From NCBI GenBank assembly GCA_934271655.1, contig CAKQRW010000022.1:1-50943 (forward strand): DNA of 50,943 nucleotides. Reading direction: 5' to 3'. The notes under the pieces are model-generated. The model saw only the letters and a list, made by a program, of their open reading frames with translations, was not told the DNA's origin and made no database searches. Shown here in pieces: positions 25,304 through 33,831 of this stretch. A program made the translations under genes and the position numbers. Positions within the stretch are counted from its first letter, which is position 1, and every line of letters begins with the position of its first letter. The DNA is from an uncultured Bacteroidaceae bacterium. Lineage in GTDB: Bacteria; Bacteroidota; Bacteroidia; Bacteroidales; Bacteroidaceae.

Positions 25304-25424
25304 CAAAAGTAATGAATAGATATCAAAAATCCCATAAAAATCCAATTTTTAGCGTCACTCAAGGGCTTTTTTATGCTATTGTTCACTATTTTATCATCTA
25401 AATGCAGTTTTTTGTGTACCTTTG
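25304..25424. promoter_or_regulatory. Divergent promoter region nnrD / hpt
   Basis: On the plus strand TACCTTTG at 25417-25424 is a likely -7 element for hpt. On the minus strand TACTTTTG (25311 to 25304) is one for nnrD. I could not place a good TTG partner for either, so both are tentative. Confidence 0.4.
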
Positions 25425-25482
25425 CAAGTAATTTCACTTCTACAAGAAGCAACACTTCACACTACGCAACAGACAGAACACT

Positions 25483-26013
25483 ATGGTAACCATAAAAGAC
25501 AAACAGTTCAAGCTCTACCTCACAGCCGAACAGATAGAGGAGAAAGTATCTGCACTTGCAGAAAGACTCAACGCAGACTACGCCGGCAAGTGCCCCCTGC
25601 TCCTTGGCACCCTCAACGGAGCCTTCATCTTCGCAGCCGACCTTGTCCGCCACCTCACATTTGAGCATGAGATACAGTTCGTCAAGTATTCATCCTATAG
25701 CGGCATGAATTCCACAGGCAAAGTGAAAGAGCTTATAGGTCTCAAGGAAGACATCTCTGGCAGAGACATCATCGTAGTAGAGGATATAGTCGACACAGGC
25801 ACCACCATGAGCCAGACCATCCCATACATCAAGTCAAAGGGCGCCAACACGGTAGAGATAGCCACCCTTCTATCAAAGCCCAACAAAAGGACTGTAGACA
25901 TTGATGTCAAATACTGTGCCATGGAGATTCCAAACGATTTCATCGTAGGCTACGGCCTGGACTACGATGAGCTGGGACGCAACCTCAAGGACATCTATGT
26001 GGTGACAGAGTAA
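25483..26013 (+). CDS. hpt: Hypoxanthine phosphoribosyltransferase
   Basis: Hpt joins hypoxanthine (and usually guanine) to phosphoribosyl pyrophosphate to give IMP or GMP. The 176-residue protein shows LGTLNGAFIFAADLVR near 41-56, the PRPP-binding loop VVEDIVDTGTTM (E100, D101) and FIVGYGLDYDELGRNL near 152-167, whose YGxDYxE is typical of bacterial HPRT. It is the first of the purine/housekeeping group hpt-adk-obgE-pgeF on the plus strand; the gap to adk is 213 bp. Confidence 0.96.
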   Translation: MVTIKDKQFKLYLTAEQIEEKVSALAERLNADYAGKCPLLLGTLNGAFIFAADLVRHLTFEHEIQFVKYSSYSGMNSTGKVKELIGLKEDISGRDIIVVEDIVDTGTTMSQTIPYIKSKGANTVEIATLLSKPNKRTVDIDVKYCAMEIPNDFIVGYGLDYDELGRNLKDIYVVTE

Positions 26014-26226
26014 AGGACTGATTACCTGTTGTACAGGACAATAGGGACAACACTCCAGAATGCGCCAGCAGAACACCATACAGCGCAGCATCACCCCCAG
26101 CTTCCCAAAGCACAAAAGACAACATTAGCAAGCGCTAAAAGACAACAACATAAAATACTGCAAGCGCAACAATATAAATACAGCAGAAGAGAACAACATA
26201 AACATAATAATACAAAAAAACAAAAG

Positions 26227-26799
26227 ATGAAGAATATCATTATCTTTGGTGCCCCAGGCTCAGGCAAGGGCACTTACAGCGACGAGATTGTCGCAAAGTA
26301 TGGCATGGGACACATCTCAACAGGCGACGTGCTCCGCAACGAAATCAAGAACGGAACAGAACTCGGCAAGATAGCCAAAGGATATATTGACAACGGACAG
26401 CTCATCCCAGATGAACTGATGATTGACATTCTCGCAAAGACATATGATGAGCAGCCAAAGGGCAAGGGTGTCATCTTCGACGGCTTCCCACGCACCATCG
26501 CACAGGCAGAGGCTCTGAAGAAGATGCTCGCAGAGCGTGGCGACGACATGGGCATGATGATTGAACTCGTAGTAGGCGAGGACGTACTCATGGCACGCCT
26601 TCTCAACCGCGCCAAGGAGCAGGGCCGCGCAGACGACAACGAGGAGACAATCAAGAAGCGCTTCGAGGTGTACCACAACCAGACAGCTCCTCTCGCAGAC
26701 TGGTTTGAGAAGGAGGGCATCCGCAACACTTTCACATGGAAAGGCTCAAAGGAGACCATGCTCTCTGAAATCTTCGCAGCTATTGAGAAGAACGCCTGA
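26227..26799 (+). CDS. adk: Adenylate kinase, short form
   Basis: Adk equilibrates ATP, ADP and AMP. The start chosen is the ATG at 26227, giving 190 residues that open MKNIIIFGAPGSGKGTYSDE with the P-loop at 8-16. The frame is open for 66 more codons upstream, but that part is Gln/Lys/His-rich and unlike the family. STGDVLRNE near 36 and IFDGFPRTIAQA near 81 bind AMP. The segment after the second nucleotide site (AKEQGRADDNEETIKKR) is short: the 30-residue lid domain of E. coli Adk is missing, as is normal for this class in Bacteroidota. Confidence 0.96.
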   Translation: MKNIIIFGAPGSGKGTYSDEIVAKYGMGHISTGDVLRNEIKNGTELGKIAKGYIDNGQLIPDELMIDILAKTYDEQPKGKGVIFDGFPRTIAQAEALKKMLAERGDDMGMMIELVVGEDVLMARLLNRAKEQGRADDNEETIKKRFEVYHNQTAPLADWFEKEGIRNTFTWKGSKETMLSEIFAAIEKNA

Positions 26800-26981
26800 C
26801 AAGCACATAAGCCAGGCGAGCCCGTTGTTCATAAGAAACGCATAGCAAGCCCCTTGCCTATTAGAGAGTGCCTTGCTATTCACTTCCTCAATGGACACCT
26901 GACATATACATATCATAATAAAACAAACAAAAAATGGCAGGAAGCGTCCATGCGACACTTCCTGCCTTAAACAATCCTTTA

Positions 26982-28172
26982 ATGGCAGATTCAAATTTCA
27001 TTGACTACGTAAAGATCTATTGCCGCTCCGGACGAGGCGGACGTGGCTCGACGCACATGCACAGGGCCAAATACCTTCCAAAAGGAGGACCTGACGGCGG
27101 CAACGGCGGACGAGGCGGACACGTCATACTGTGCGGCAACCGCAACTACTGGACTCTCCTGCACCTGCGCTACGACCGTCATATACAGGCAGAGCACGGA
27201 GGCAATGGCTCAAAGTGCAAGTCTACCGGCAAGCAGGGAGCCAACAGCTACATCGAAGTGCCATGCGGCACAGCAGTCTATGATGCTGAGACAGGCGAGT
27301 TCATCTGCGACGTGACAGAGCACGGCCAAGAGGTAATCCTCTTGCACGGCGGACGCGGCGGACTTGGCAACTTCAATTTTGCCACGCCAACCAACAAGGC
27401 TCCGCGCTATGCACAGCCAGGCGAGCCCATGCAGGAGCGCACAGTCATTCTTGAGCTCAAACTCCTCGCAGACGTGGGACTGGTAGGTTTCCCCAATGCC
27501 GGCAAATCTACACTTGTCAACGCCATATCATCTGCCAAGCCGAAGATAGACAATTACCCATTCACCACACTGGAGCCATCACTCGGCATCGTTCCCTACC
27601 GTGGCGGACAGTCGTTCGTCATAGCCGACATCCCTGGCATCATCGAGGGAGCAAGCGAGGGACGAGGCCTGGGCCTACGTTTTCTACGGCACATCGAGCG
27701 CAACTCCTTGCTGCTCTTCATGGTGCCAGCCGATGCCGAAGACATACGCCACGAGTATGACGTGCTGCTCAACGAGCTTGAGCAATTCAACCCCGACCTT
27801 CTGAGCAAGGGACGTGTGCTTGCCATCACCAAGTGCGACCTTCTGGGTCAAGATGATGAGCTGAAAGACATGCTCCGCGAGGGACTTCCAGATGACATAC
27901 CTGTAGTCTTCATCAGTTCTGTGGCGCAGATTGGCTTGCAAGAGCTGAAAGATGTGCTTTGGAAAGAGATGAACAGCGAAAGCAACAAGATTGCGGCTAT
28001 CAACACGCAGGAGTCCATCATCCACGCTCCGAAGACATTCGCCTACATGGACAGCATCCAGGATGATGACGACGAGGGCTGGGGTGACGAGACTGCTACA
28101 GATGATGACGACATCGAGTATCTCGACGATGAGGACATCGAAGACCTGGAAGACTTCGAGTACGAAGACTGA
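26982..28172 (+). CDS. obgE: GTPase Obg (ribosome assembly)
   Basis: ObgE is an essential GTPase acting late in 50S assembly and in stress control. The start at 26982 (MADSNFIDYVKIYCRSG) gives 396 residues and fits the family; the frame is open 16 codons earlier without likeness. Residues 1-158 form the glycine-rich Obg fold (GGPDGGNGGRGGHVI). The G domain follows with G1 GFPNAGKS (169-176), G3 near DIPGIIEGASEGRGLG, and G4 TKCDLLG. The C terminus from about 340 is very acidic (DDDDEGWGDE and runs of Asp/Glu), a common Obg tail. It lies between adk and pgeF. Confidence 0.96.
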   Translation: MADSNFIDYVKIYCRSGRGGRGSTHMHRAKYLPKGGPDGGNGGRGGHVILCGNRNYWTLLHLRYDRHIQAEHGGNGSKCKSTGKQGANSYIEVPCGTAVYDAETGEFICDVTEHGQEVILLHGGRGGLGNFNFATPTNKAPRYAQPGEPMQERTVILELKLLADVGLVGFPNAGKSTLVNAISSAKPKIDNYPFTTLEPSLGIVPYRGGQSFVIADIPGIIEGASEGRGLGLRFLRHIERNSLLLFMVPADAEDIRHEYDVLLNELEQFNPDLLSKGRVLAITKCDLLGQDDELKDMLREGLPDDIPVVFISSVAQIGLQELKDVLWKEMNSESNKIAAINTQESIIHAPKTFAYMDSIQDDDDEGWGDETATDDDDIEYLDDEDIEDLEDFEYED

Positions 28173-28210
28173 TTGCCATAGAGGCGCACGTCTCATACTA
28201 CAGCCCACAT

Positions 28211-28273
28211 CATTTATATAATAGCTACACGTCATATAATACATTTATATAACAGCACACACGTCATATAATA
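28211..28273. repeat. Imperfect ~31-bp direct repeat between obgE and pgeF
   Basis: CATTTATATAATAGCTACAC... (28211-28241) is followed at once by a similar unit (28242-28273, CATTTATATAACAGCACACA...). CACGTCATATAATA is present in both. The AT-rich units lie in the leader of pgeF. Confidence 0.65.
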
Positions 28274-28284
28274 GCATATACACA

Positions 28285-28983
28285 ATGCTGATATACAACA
28301 CTCCATCACACATCACCGCCTTCTCAACCACAAGAGATGGCGGTGTTTCTGTACAGATTCCCAACCTGTACATGCCCAATCATCAAGTGCACGGCACACG
28401 CACAGTCATTATTGACGAGCATTTCACACATCTGTCGCCACTCGAGCAAGCCATCATAACAGACGGAGCTGACGCTCTGTCTACCGACATGCCCGAAGTG
28501 TGTGTCTGCGTGAAGACAGCCGACTGCATACCTGTTCTCCTATGGGATGACGTCACCCACGTGGTGTCTGCCGTCCATGCCGGATGGAAAGGCACTCTGC
28601 AACGCATAGTAGAAGCAAATATCGACAAGCTACATTCAGTCTACGGCACCAAGGCCGAAGACCTGCACGCCATCATCGGGCCTGGCATCGGGATAGACAG
28701 CTTCGAGGTAGGCGATGAAGTGTACAAACAGTTTGCAGAGGCCAATTTCCCCATGGAAGAACTTGCGCGACGCTATCCAGGCATGCGCGACCCAGAAGAA
28801 AGCCGCTGGCACATAGACCTATGGGAATGCAACAGACTGCAACTCACTAAAAAAGGTGTCAACCCACACAACATAACTGTTGCAGGAATTGACACCTATG
28901 CCAACTATGACCGCTTCTATTCCGCACGGCGCCATTGCGACGGGCGCATCATCAACGGCATCATCAGAGCAGAGCGTCCCTGA
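28285..28983 (+). CDS. pgeF: Laccase-domain purine nucleosidase/peptidoglycan editing factor (YfiH)
   Basis: This family, first named polyphenol oxidase, has been linked to peptidoglycan editing in E. coli (PgeF) and to purine nucleoside phosphorylase/adenosine deaminase activity (YlmD). The 232-residue protein shows the Cys/His metal site: CVKTADCIPVLLWDD near 74-88, AVHAGWKGTLQRIVEAN near 98-114 and IGPGIGIDSFEVGDEVY near 133-149. The tail has FYSARRHCDGRI. The last 20 bp overlap the convergent HAD gene, so the two transcripts run into each other. Confidence 0.9.
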   Translation: MLIYNTPSHITAFSTTRDGGVSVQIPNLYMPNHQVHGTRTVIIDEHFTHLSPLEQAIITDGADALSTDMPEVCVCVKTADCIPVLLWDDVTHVVSAVHAGWKGTLQRIVEANIDKLHSVYGTKAEDLHAIIGPGIGIDSFEVGDEVYKQFAEANFPMEELARRYPGMRDPEESRWHIDLWECNRLQLTKKGVNPHNITVAGIDTYANYDRFYSARRHCDGRIINGIIRAERP

Positions 28984-29758
28984 CCATTTCCCAAGAGTCA
29001 CAAAACTCCCGCATGGAATGAAACAAGAGATTGGCTCCCTCACCAAGCAGAGCGCTATCTGGCAGCGGTCCCGTGTTCACAGCTATTGTGAACACGCCTG
29101 CTGCCACACCTGCCTGCACACCCAGCGGAGCATTCTCCACCACTATGAAATTGTTGGGAGCCAACATATCCGCCGATGCCGCAGACACCCCCTCATGGCC
29201 TTCTTTCACAAAAGCCCTGTATTTCTCCATTCCCATCAGGTAAGGCTCAGGATTTGGCTTGCCATACTTCACGTCAAAGGCTGTGACCATCAGATCCTGA
29301 CGGAAAATGTCTGGAAAGTTCTTGTTCAGCCTCTCCAGCAGTGTCTTCTGTCCGCTGCCCGTCACCACCATTGGCACCACGCCACATTCCTTCACCTTCA
29401 GCAACAACTCATAAGCCCCAGGCATGCGCTCCGCCTTAGGACACTTATTGAAGAGGTCGCTCTTGTAAGCATAGATACGCTCTATCTCATCTTCCGAAGC
29501 CTCATGCCCGCGCTCACGCCTCGACACTATGTTGATAGTGCCAGCGCCCGTGCGTCCCTCATGCATATAAGCTTCCCATTCCGGCAGGTCCATTCCGAAG
29601 TGCGCCATCGTCTCATGCCACGAACGGGCATGATTGCGCATGGAGTCGAAAAGCACGCCATCCATATCAAACATGGCAGCCTCAAGGTGCATGCTCTCAT
29701 ATCCATGCTTAGCCTTATACTCCTCTGCGGCCTGCCTTACAATATTTTCGCTTGTCAT
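28964..29758 (-). CDS. HAD-superfamily hydrolase, beta-phosphoglucomutase-like
   Basis: This 264-residue phosphatase shows HAD motif I MFDMDGVLFDSM (residues 29-40; the first Asp is the nucleophile, the second the acid), motif II VVTGSG near 131, motif III Lys in DVKYGKPNPEPYL near 162, and motif IV VVENAPLGVQAG near 205. The helical cap between motifs I and II is of the beta-phosphoglucomutase/CbbY type (SWHETMAHFGMDLPE). The substrate is probably a sugar phosphate; which one is not readable. The N-terminal extension of about 25 residues is longer than usual. Confidence 0.88.
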   Translation of the reverse strand: MTSENIVRQAAEEYKAKHGYESMHLEAAMFDMDGVLFDSMRNHARSWHETMAHFGMDLPEWEAYMHEGRTGAGTINIVSRRERGHEASEDEIERIYAYKSDLFNKCPKAERMPGAYELLLKVKECGVVPMVVTGSGQKTLLERLNKNFPDIFRQDLMVTAFDVKYGKPNPEPYLMGMEKYRAFVKEGHEGVSAASADMLAPNNFIVVENAPLGVQAGVAAGVFTIAVNTGPLPDSALLGEGANLLFHSMREFCDSWEMVRDALL

Positions 29759-30016
29759 TGTTCTTCTTACCTTACTACTTATCTATTTCATCATAGGGAG
29801 CGAAAAGTATCTTTCCACGCCACAATGCCATATAGCACAGACTTGACAATCATTTTATTAGCATTCTGCCACAGGCATCACACCTGGCTTCATACATAGC
29901 GCCACAATATGCCACACATATTTATCATACATGATTATTTACATGCTGTATTATTACACATGATTAAATACACGCAACATCCATGGCATGAGACATCAGT
30001 CCGCACATCCTACATG

Positions 30017-30388
30017 CTACAAGCGAGACAGAAACTTCTCCTTGTCAACCACAAAGCGGAGGTGGTCACCCTCGCCGATCATATCCTCGCCGGCATAGGC
30101 CTTCACCTTAAAGAAGATTTTCTTACCCTCCACCTTTGTGACCTCAGCCACAGCGCGAACAGTATCACCGACCTTTGTAGGACGGATGTGCGATGACACA
30201 ATATGTCCGCCCACAGTCGTGCATCCCTCTGGCAGCTCATCAGCCACAGCCATCATGGCGGCATTCTCCATCAGAGCCATCATAGCAGGCGTGGCAAACA
30301 CAGGCATGTCGCCCGACCCCACCGCTATGGCCGTATTCTTGTAGTCAACAACTGTCTCACTCGTATGTGTAAGTCCTGTTTCAATCAT
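30017..30388 (-). CDS. Hot-dog thioesterase resembling fluoroacetyl-CoA thioesterase (FlK)
   Basis: This 123-residue single-domain hot-dog protein carries the FlK catalytic set with exact spacing: T33 in FATPAMMALMENAA, E41 in the same helix, and H67 after GGHIVSSH. In FlK the triad is T42, E50, H76, so both intervals (8 and 34) are the same. GDMPVFATP at the start and VEGKKIFFKVKAY near the end are also family-typical. FlK itself removes toxic fluoroacetyl-CoA; gut relatives probably hydrolyse short acyl-CoA. It stands alone on the minus strand. The start is the only Met consistent with the fold. Confidence 0.85.
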   Translation of the reverse strand: MIETGLTHTSETVVDYKNTAIAVGSGDMPVFATPAMMALMENAAMMAVADELPEGCTTVGGHIVSSHIRPTKVGDTVRAVAEVTKVEGKKIFFKVKAYAGEDMIGEGDHLRFVVDKEKFLSRL

Positions 30389-30602
30389 AACTTGTCTAAT
30401 TGTATTATACTTTTTAATATCCTATTTATATCATTCATGCCAGACTGCGCTTGAAGCCAGCCATAAATTCCTTGGCCAAACCCGACATGCGGCATTCACC
30501 GCGCCTCTTAGTCAAATCCAGTGCAAAGTTAGCAAAACTCCATCAAATATCACCAACATCAAGCAATAATAAACGCCTTCAGCATTTTTTTTTGCTTTTA
30601 CT

Positions 30603-30632
30603 TTGCCCTTTGACAAAATAGCCATATCTTTA
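30603..30632 (+). promoter_or_regulatory. Bacteroidota-type promoter of the xylanase gene
   Basis: TTG at 30603-30605 and TATCTTTA at 30625-30632 are spaced by 19 nt. The final base of the -7 box differs from the consensus, which suggests a weaker, possibly regulated promoter. Confidence 0.5.
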
Positions 30633-30693
30633 CACTCACATATTCAGATACATTCCTTTTTCAGAATACTAACACAATCATCATTCCTATTAC

Positions 30694-33393
30694 ATGAATT
30701 ACATCTTCACACCTAAAATGAGGCATGTCATGACATTGGCATTCGCAGCCTCGATGTGCGCAAACACGGCCACAGCACAACTGTCGGCCAACAAAGACAA
30801 GTTTCTCGGCAACATCACCACATCATACAATGTGGACTTTGGCAACGAGAAATACCACACTCTATGGAACCAGATAACCTGCGAGAACGAATCGAAATGG
30901 GCTTCAATAGAGGGCAACAACAACAGCTTCAACTGGGGAGGTTCCGACAACGCCCGCAACTACGCCAAGAGTCACCAGTTTCCATTCAAGTTTCATGCGC
31001 TCGTATGGGGTTCACAATATCCCTCGTGGCTGGAAAAACAGACACCAGAGCAACGCTACAAGGAGATAGTGCAATGGATGGACGAAGTGAAGAAGCACTA
31101 CCCCGACCTACAGCTCATCGACGTGGTAAATGAAGCCGTCGCAGGCCACCAGGCTGGCACCCAATACTTCATAGAGGCACTTGGCGGCACAGGCAACACA
31201 GGCTACGACTGGATCATCAAAGCCTTCGAACTGGCCTATGAGCGATGGCCAGACGCCATACTCATATACAACGACTTCAACACCTTCCAATGGAACACAG
31301 ACCAGTACATAGACCTGGTCAAGACCCTGCGCAACGCCGGGGCACCTGTCGATGCCTACGGCTGCCAGAGCCATGACCTCACAGACTGCGACTTCAGCAA
31401 GTTCAAGCAGTCCATGACACAGATACAGAATGCGCTGAAGATGCCCATGTACAGCACAGAGTACGACATAGGCACCGACGATGACAACCTGCAGCTGCAG
31501 CGGTACAAGGAACAAATACCCTACATGTGGGAGGCTGACTACGTGGCTGGAGTCACCTTATGGGGATACATCTACGGACGCACATGGACCACAAACGGCA
31601 ATTCTGGCATCATCAGAGACGGCCAGGATCGTCCAGCCATGACATGGCTGCGCGAATACATGAAGAGCGACAAAGCCAAGAACGCCAAAAGCCCATTTCC
31701 CGGCATGACAAAGGAGGCATCTGTCTACATCAAGCCAGCATCGCTCAACTTCGAGCGAGGTACAGAAAACACCATCACGGTACGCGCTCGCATGAAGACA
31801 AAGACCATCGAGAAAGTCGAGCTCTACGCCAAAGGCGTACTCATAGCCTCCATGACAGAGGGCAGCAACAACGAGTATGCCGCCACGTACACTCCCACCA
31901 CGCTTGGCACACAAGAGCTCAAGGCCGTGGTGACAACCACCGACGGACAGACATGGACACGCTACTCGTCCATCAACGTATGTAAGCCACGCGCTCCATA
32001 CAAGAACACGCCTGCATCATTGCCAGGCGTGATGCAGTTTGAGAATTTCGACTCCGGAGCCGACGGCATCGCCTTCCACGACAACAACAGCCTGAAGCAA
32101 GGCGACGCCTCGTCATACCGCAGCGACACAGGTGGCATAGACGTGATCAAGTGCTCATCAGGCTACGGCGTAGGCTGGACAGAAGCAGGAGAATGGATGG
32201 AATATACCGTCAACGTGAAAGAAGCCGGCCTCTACTCATACGACATCTACTACTCCGCTCCAGACGACGGAGCCACCTTCAACCTCTCGCTCAGCACCCC
32301 TCTTGAGCAGACCATGCTGACAGACAGCAAGCAACCGCTCGCCAAGACAGGCAGCCGGTCTACATACAAGACAGCACACGGACGCCTGCTCCTCCCTCTC
32401 GAAGCAGGCCTGCAGACCTTGCGCTTCTCCATCACAGGCAGCCATGGACAGTATGCCGCCAATCTCGACAAGATAACCTTCAAGCGCGTAGACCTCAACG
32501 AGGACATACACATAGCGCTGGCAGCCGATGCCCACACAGGCATGGTCAACACAAAAACCACGCTCACAGCCAGCATCGAGTCTGACGTCGACATCAAAGA
32601 GGTCAAGTTCTATGCCGACGGCATCCTCTACAAGACCATCTACGCAGCTCCTTACCAAGCCGCATATGTGCCAAAGGAAAAAGGCGAGCACACCATCACG
32701 GCCATAGCCACAGACATCAACGGAAGGCAGTCGGGCATAGAGGCATACGCCCTCACGGTCACACCCTTGCGCACACCGTTCAAAGGCATCACAGACCTGC
32801 CAGGCATCATCGAGGCCGAAGACTTCGACAGCGGTGAGGAAGCATTCACCTTCCACGACTCCGACGACAAGGACGAAGGCAATGCCTCTTACCGCACAGA
32901 CAACGGAGGCGTGGACATCGTCAGAGGCAACGGAGGCTACGCCATAGGCTACACAGCCAAGGGCGAATGGCTTGAGTACACGGTCAACATCACCACCACA
33001 GGCAAGTACAAGTGCTTGGCCACAGTGTCTTCAGGCACCTCAGGCGGAGCCATCAGCCTTGCAGACATGGTGGACGGAAAGCAAAAGACACTTTGCCGCA
33101 TAAACGTGCCAAAGACAGGCGACAACACATGGGAAAACTACAAGACCGTATCGGCCGCCATCAGCAGCACGCTCACAGAGGGCATACACACTCTGAGGCT
33201 AAACATAGCTGGCGCCAACTGCAATGTGGACAAACTGGAATTCGTCTGCACGCTCAATACTGACATACAAGACGTGGAGACAACTAAAGACAGCGACAAG
33301 AGACCGGAGCGCGCAGTCAACCTCATGGGCTTGCCTGTCAACAGCGCCTACCATGGAATCATCATCAAGAACGGCAAGAAATATCACAAGTAG
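30694..33393 (+). CDS. Secreted GH10 endo-xylanase with two CBM6-like domains
   Basis: GH10 enzymes cut the xylan backbone with retention. This 899-residue protein begins with a signal peptide; initiation may instead be at the ATG 30718 (MRHVMTLAFAAS). The GH10 barrel spans about 28-330: CENESKW near 66, acid/base E147 in DVVNEA, nucleophile E256 in YSTEYDIG, and GVTLWGY near 285. An Ig-like domain, a CBM6-like domain (about 447-600, GVGWTEAGEWMEYTV), a second Ig-like domain and a second CBM6-like domain (about 705-855, AIGYTAKGEWLEYTV) follow. The end (GLPVNSAYHGIIIKNGKKYHK) is like a type IX secretion tail. It has its own promoter and terminator. Confidence 0.93.
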   Translation: MNYIFTPKMRHVMTLAFAASMCANTATAQLSANKDKFLGNITTSYNVDFGNEKYHTLWNQITCENESKWASIEGNNNSFNWGGSDNARNYAKSHQFPFKFHALVWGSQYPSWLEKQTPEQRYKEIVQWMDEVKKHYPDLQLIDVVNEAVAGHQAGTQYFIEALGGTGNTGYDWIIKAFELAYERWPDAILIYNDFNTFQWNTDQYIDLVKTLRNAGAPVDAYGCQSHDLTDCDFSKFKQSMTQIQNALKMPMYSTEYDIGTDDDNLQLQRYKEQIPYMWEADYVAGVTLWGYIYGRTWTTNGNSGIIRDGQDRPAMTWLREYMKSDKAKNAKSPFPGMTKEASVYIKPASLNFERGTENTITVRARMKTKTIEKVELYAKGVLIASMTEGSNNEYAATYTPTTLGTQELKAVVTTTDGQTWTRYSSINVCKPRAPYKNTPASLPGVMQFENFDSGADGIAFHDNNSLKQGDASSYRSDTGGIDVIKCSSGYGVGWTEAGEWMEYTVNVKEAGLYSYDIYYSAPDDGATFNLSLSTPLEQTMLTDSKQPLAKTGSRSTYKTAHGRLLLPLEAGLQTLRFSITGSHGQYAANLDKITFKRVDLNEDIHIALAADAHTGMVNTKTTLTASIESDVDIKEVKFYADGILYKTIYAAPYQAAYVPKEKGEHTITAIATDINGRQSGIEAYALTVTPLRTPFKGITDLPGIIEAEDFDSGEEAFTFHDSDDKDEGNASYRTDNGGVDIVRGNGGYAIGYTAKGEWLEYTVNITTTGKYKCLATVSSGTSGGAISLADMVDGKQKTLCRINVPKTGDNTWENYKTVSAAISSTLTEGIHTLRLNIAGANCNVDKLEFVCTLNTDIQDVETTKDSDKRPERAVNLMGLPVNSAYHGIIIKNGKKYHK

Positions 33394-33439
33394 CACTTGC
33401 TCTGCTGCCATTCTTTCTTGCTGAAAGACTTTTTCAACT

Positions 33440-33476
33440 CGTGCGGAGAGCTCCTAATGCCTCCGCACGTTTTTTT
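33440..33476 (+). terminator. Intrinsic terminator of the xylanase gene
   Basis: CGTGCGGAG (33440-33448) pairs with CTCCGCACG (33461-33469), followed by seven T. Confidence 0.88.
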
Positions 33477-33487
33477 ATGTTAAATGC

Positions 33488-33518
33488 TTGCCCAACTAAT
33501 TTTTTCTGACTAACTTCG
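33488..33518 (+). promoter_or_regulatory. Bacteroidota-type promoter of the DUF4250 gene
   Basis: TTG at 33488-33490 and TAACTTCG at 33511-33518 are spaced by 20 nt, with one departure from the -7 consensus. It may also serve the DPP-IV gene 80 bp beyond the small gene. Confidence 0.55.
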
Positions 33519-33565
33519 CATACAGTATTCAACACAATAATATAAAAGATATTAGCAACACCAAG

Positions 33566-33754
33566 ATGGATTATCTACCACAAGACCCCTTCATGCTCCT
33601 CAGCAGCGTCAACATGCTGCTGCGCGACGGGGAATACGACTCGCTCGAAGACCTGTGCAACAGCTTCGGACGCGACATGGACGAAGTGAAGGGCACGCTG
33701 AAAGCACAGGGATACGCCTACGACGAGGCGCAGAAACAGTTCAAGGCAGAATAA
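33566..33754 (+). CDS. Small DUF4250-family protein
   Basis: This 62-residue protein matches the DUF4250 pattern that I know from many Bacteroidales and Firmicutes: start LPQDPFMLLSSVNMLLRDG, then SLEDLCNSFGRDMDEVKGTL and an end in QKQFKAE. The fold is probably a small helix-turn-helix-like bundle. Its function is unknown. A longer frame on the same strand runs across it, but that is the upstream open part of the DPP-IV frame and has no likeness to a protein. Confidence 0.82.
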   Translation: MDYLPQDPFMLLSSVNMLLRDGEYDSLEDLCNSFGRDMDEVKGTLKAQGYAYDEAQKQFKAE

Positions 33755-33831
33755 GGCAAGTGCGCTTACCCCAAAGCATCTCGCCCGTTCGCCACAGGAT
33801 GGCGAACGGGCACACACAAACATTCTCGACA

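Noticed and set aside
26029..26226. 66-codon N-terminal extension of adk
   Set aside because: It is Gln/Lys/His-rich and unlike any adenylate kinase. The P-loop position expected for the family requires the start at 26227.
26783..26880. Another stop-codon echo behind adk
   Set aside because: The similarity (AAGAACGCCTGACAAGC against AAGAAACGCATAGCAAGC) needs an insertion and several mismatches, so it is too weak to count.
28880..29899. 339-codon plus-strand frame
   Set aside because: It lies opposite the HAD gene and overlaps the pgeF end. Its Cys/His/Arg-rich composition is that of an antisense shadow, while the minus strand shows all HAD motifs.
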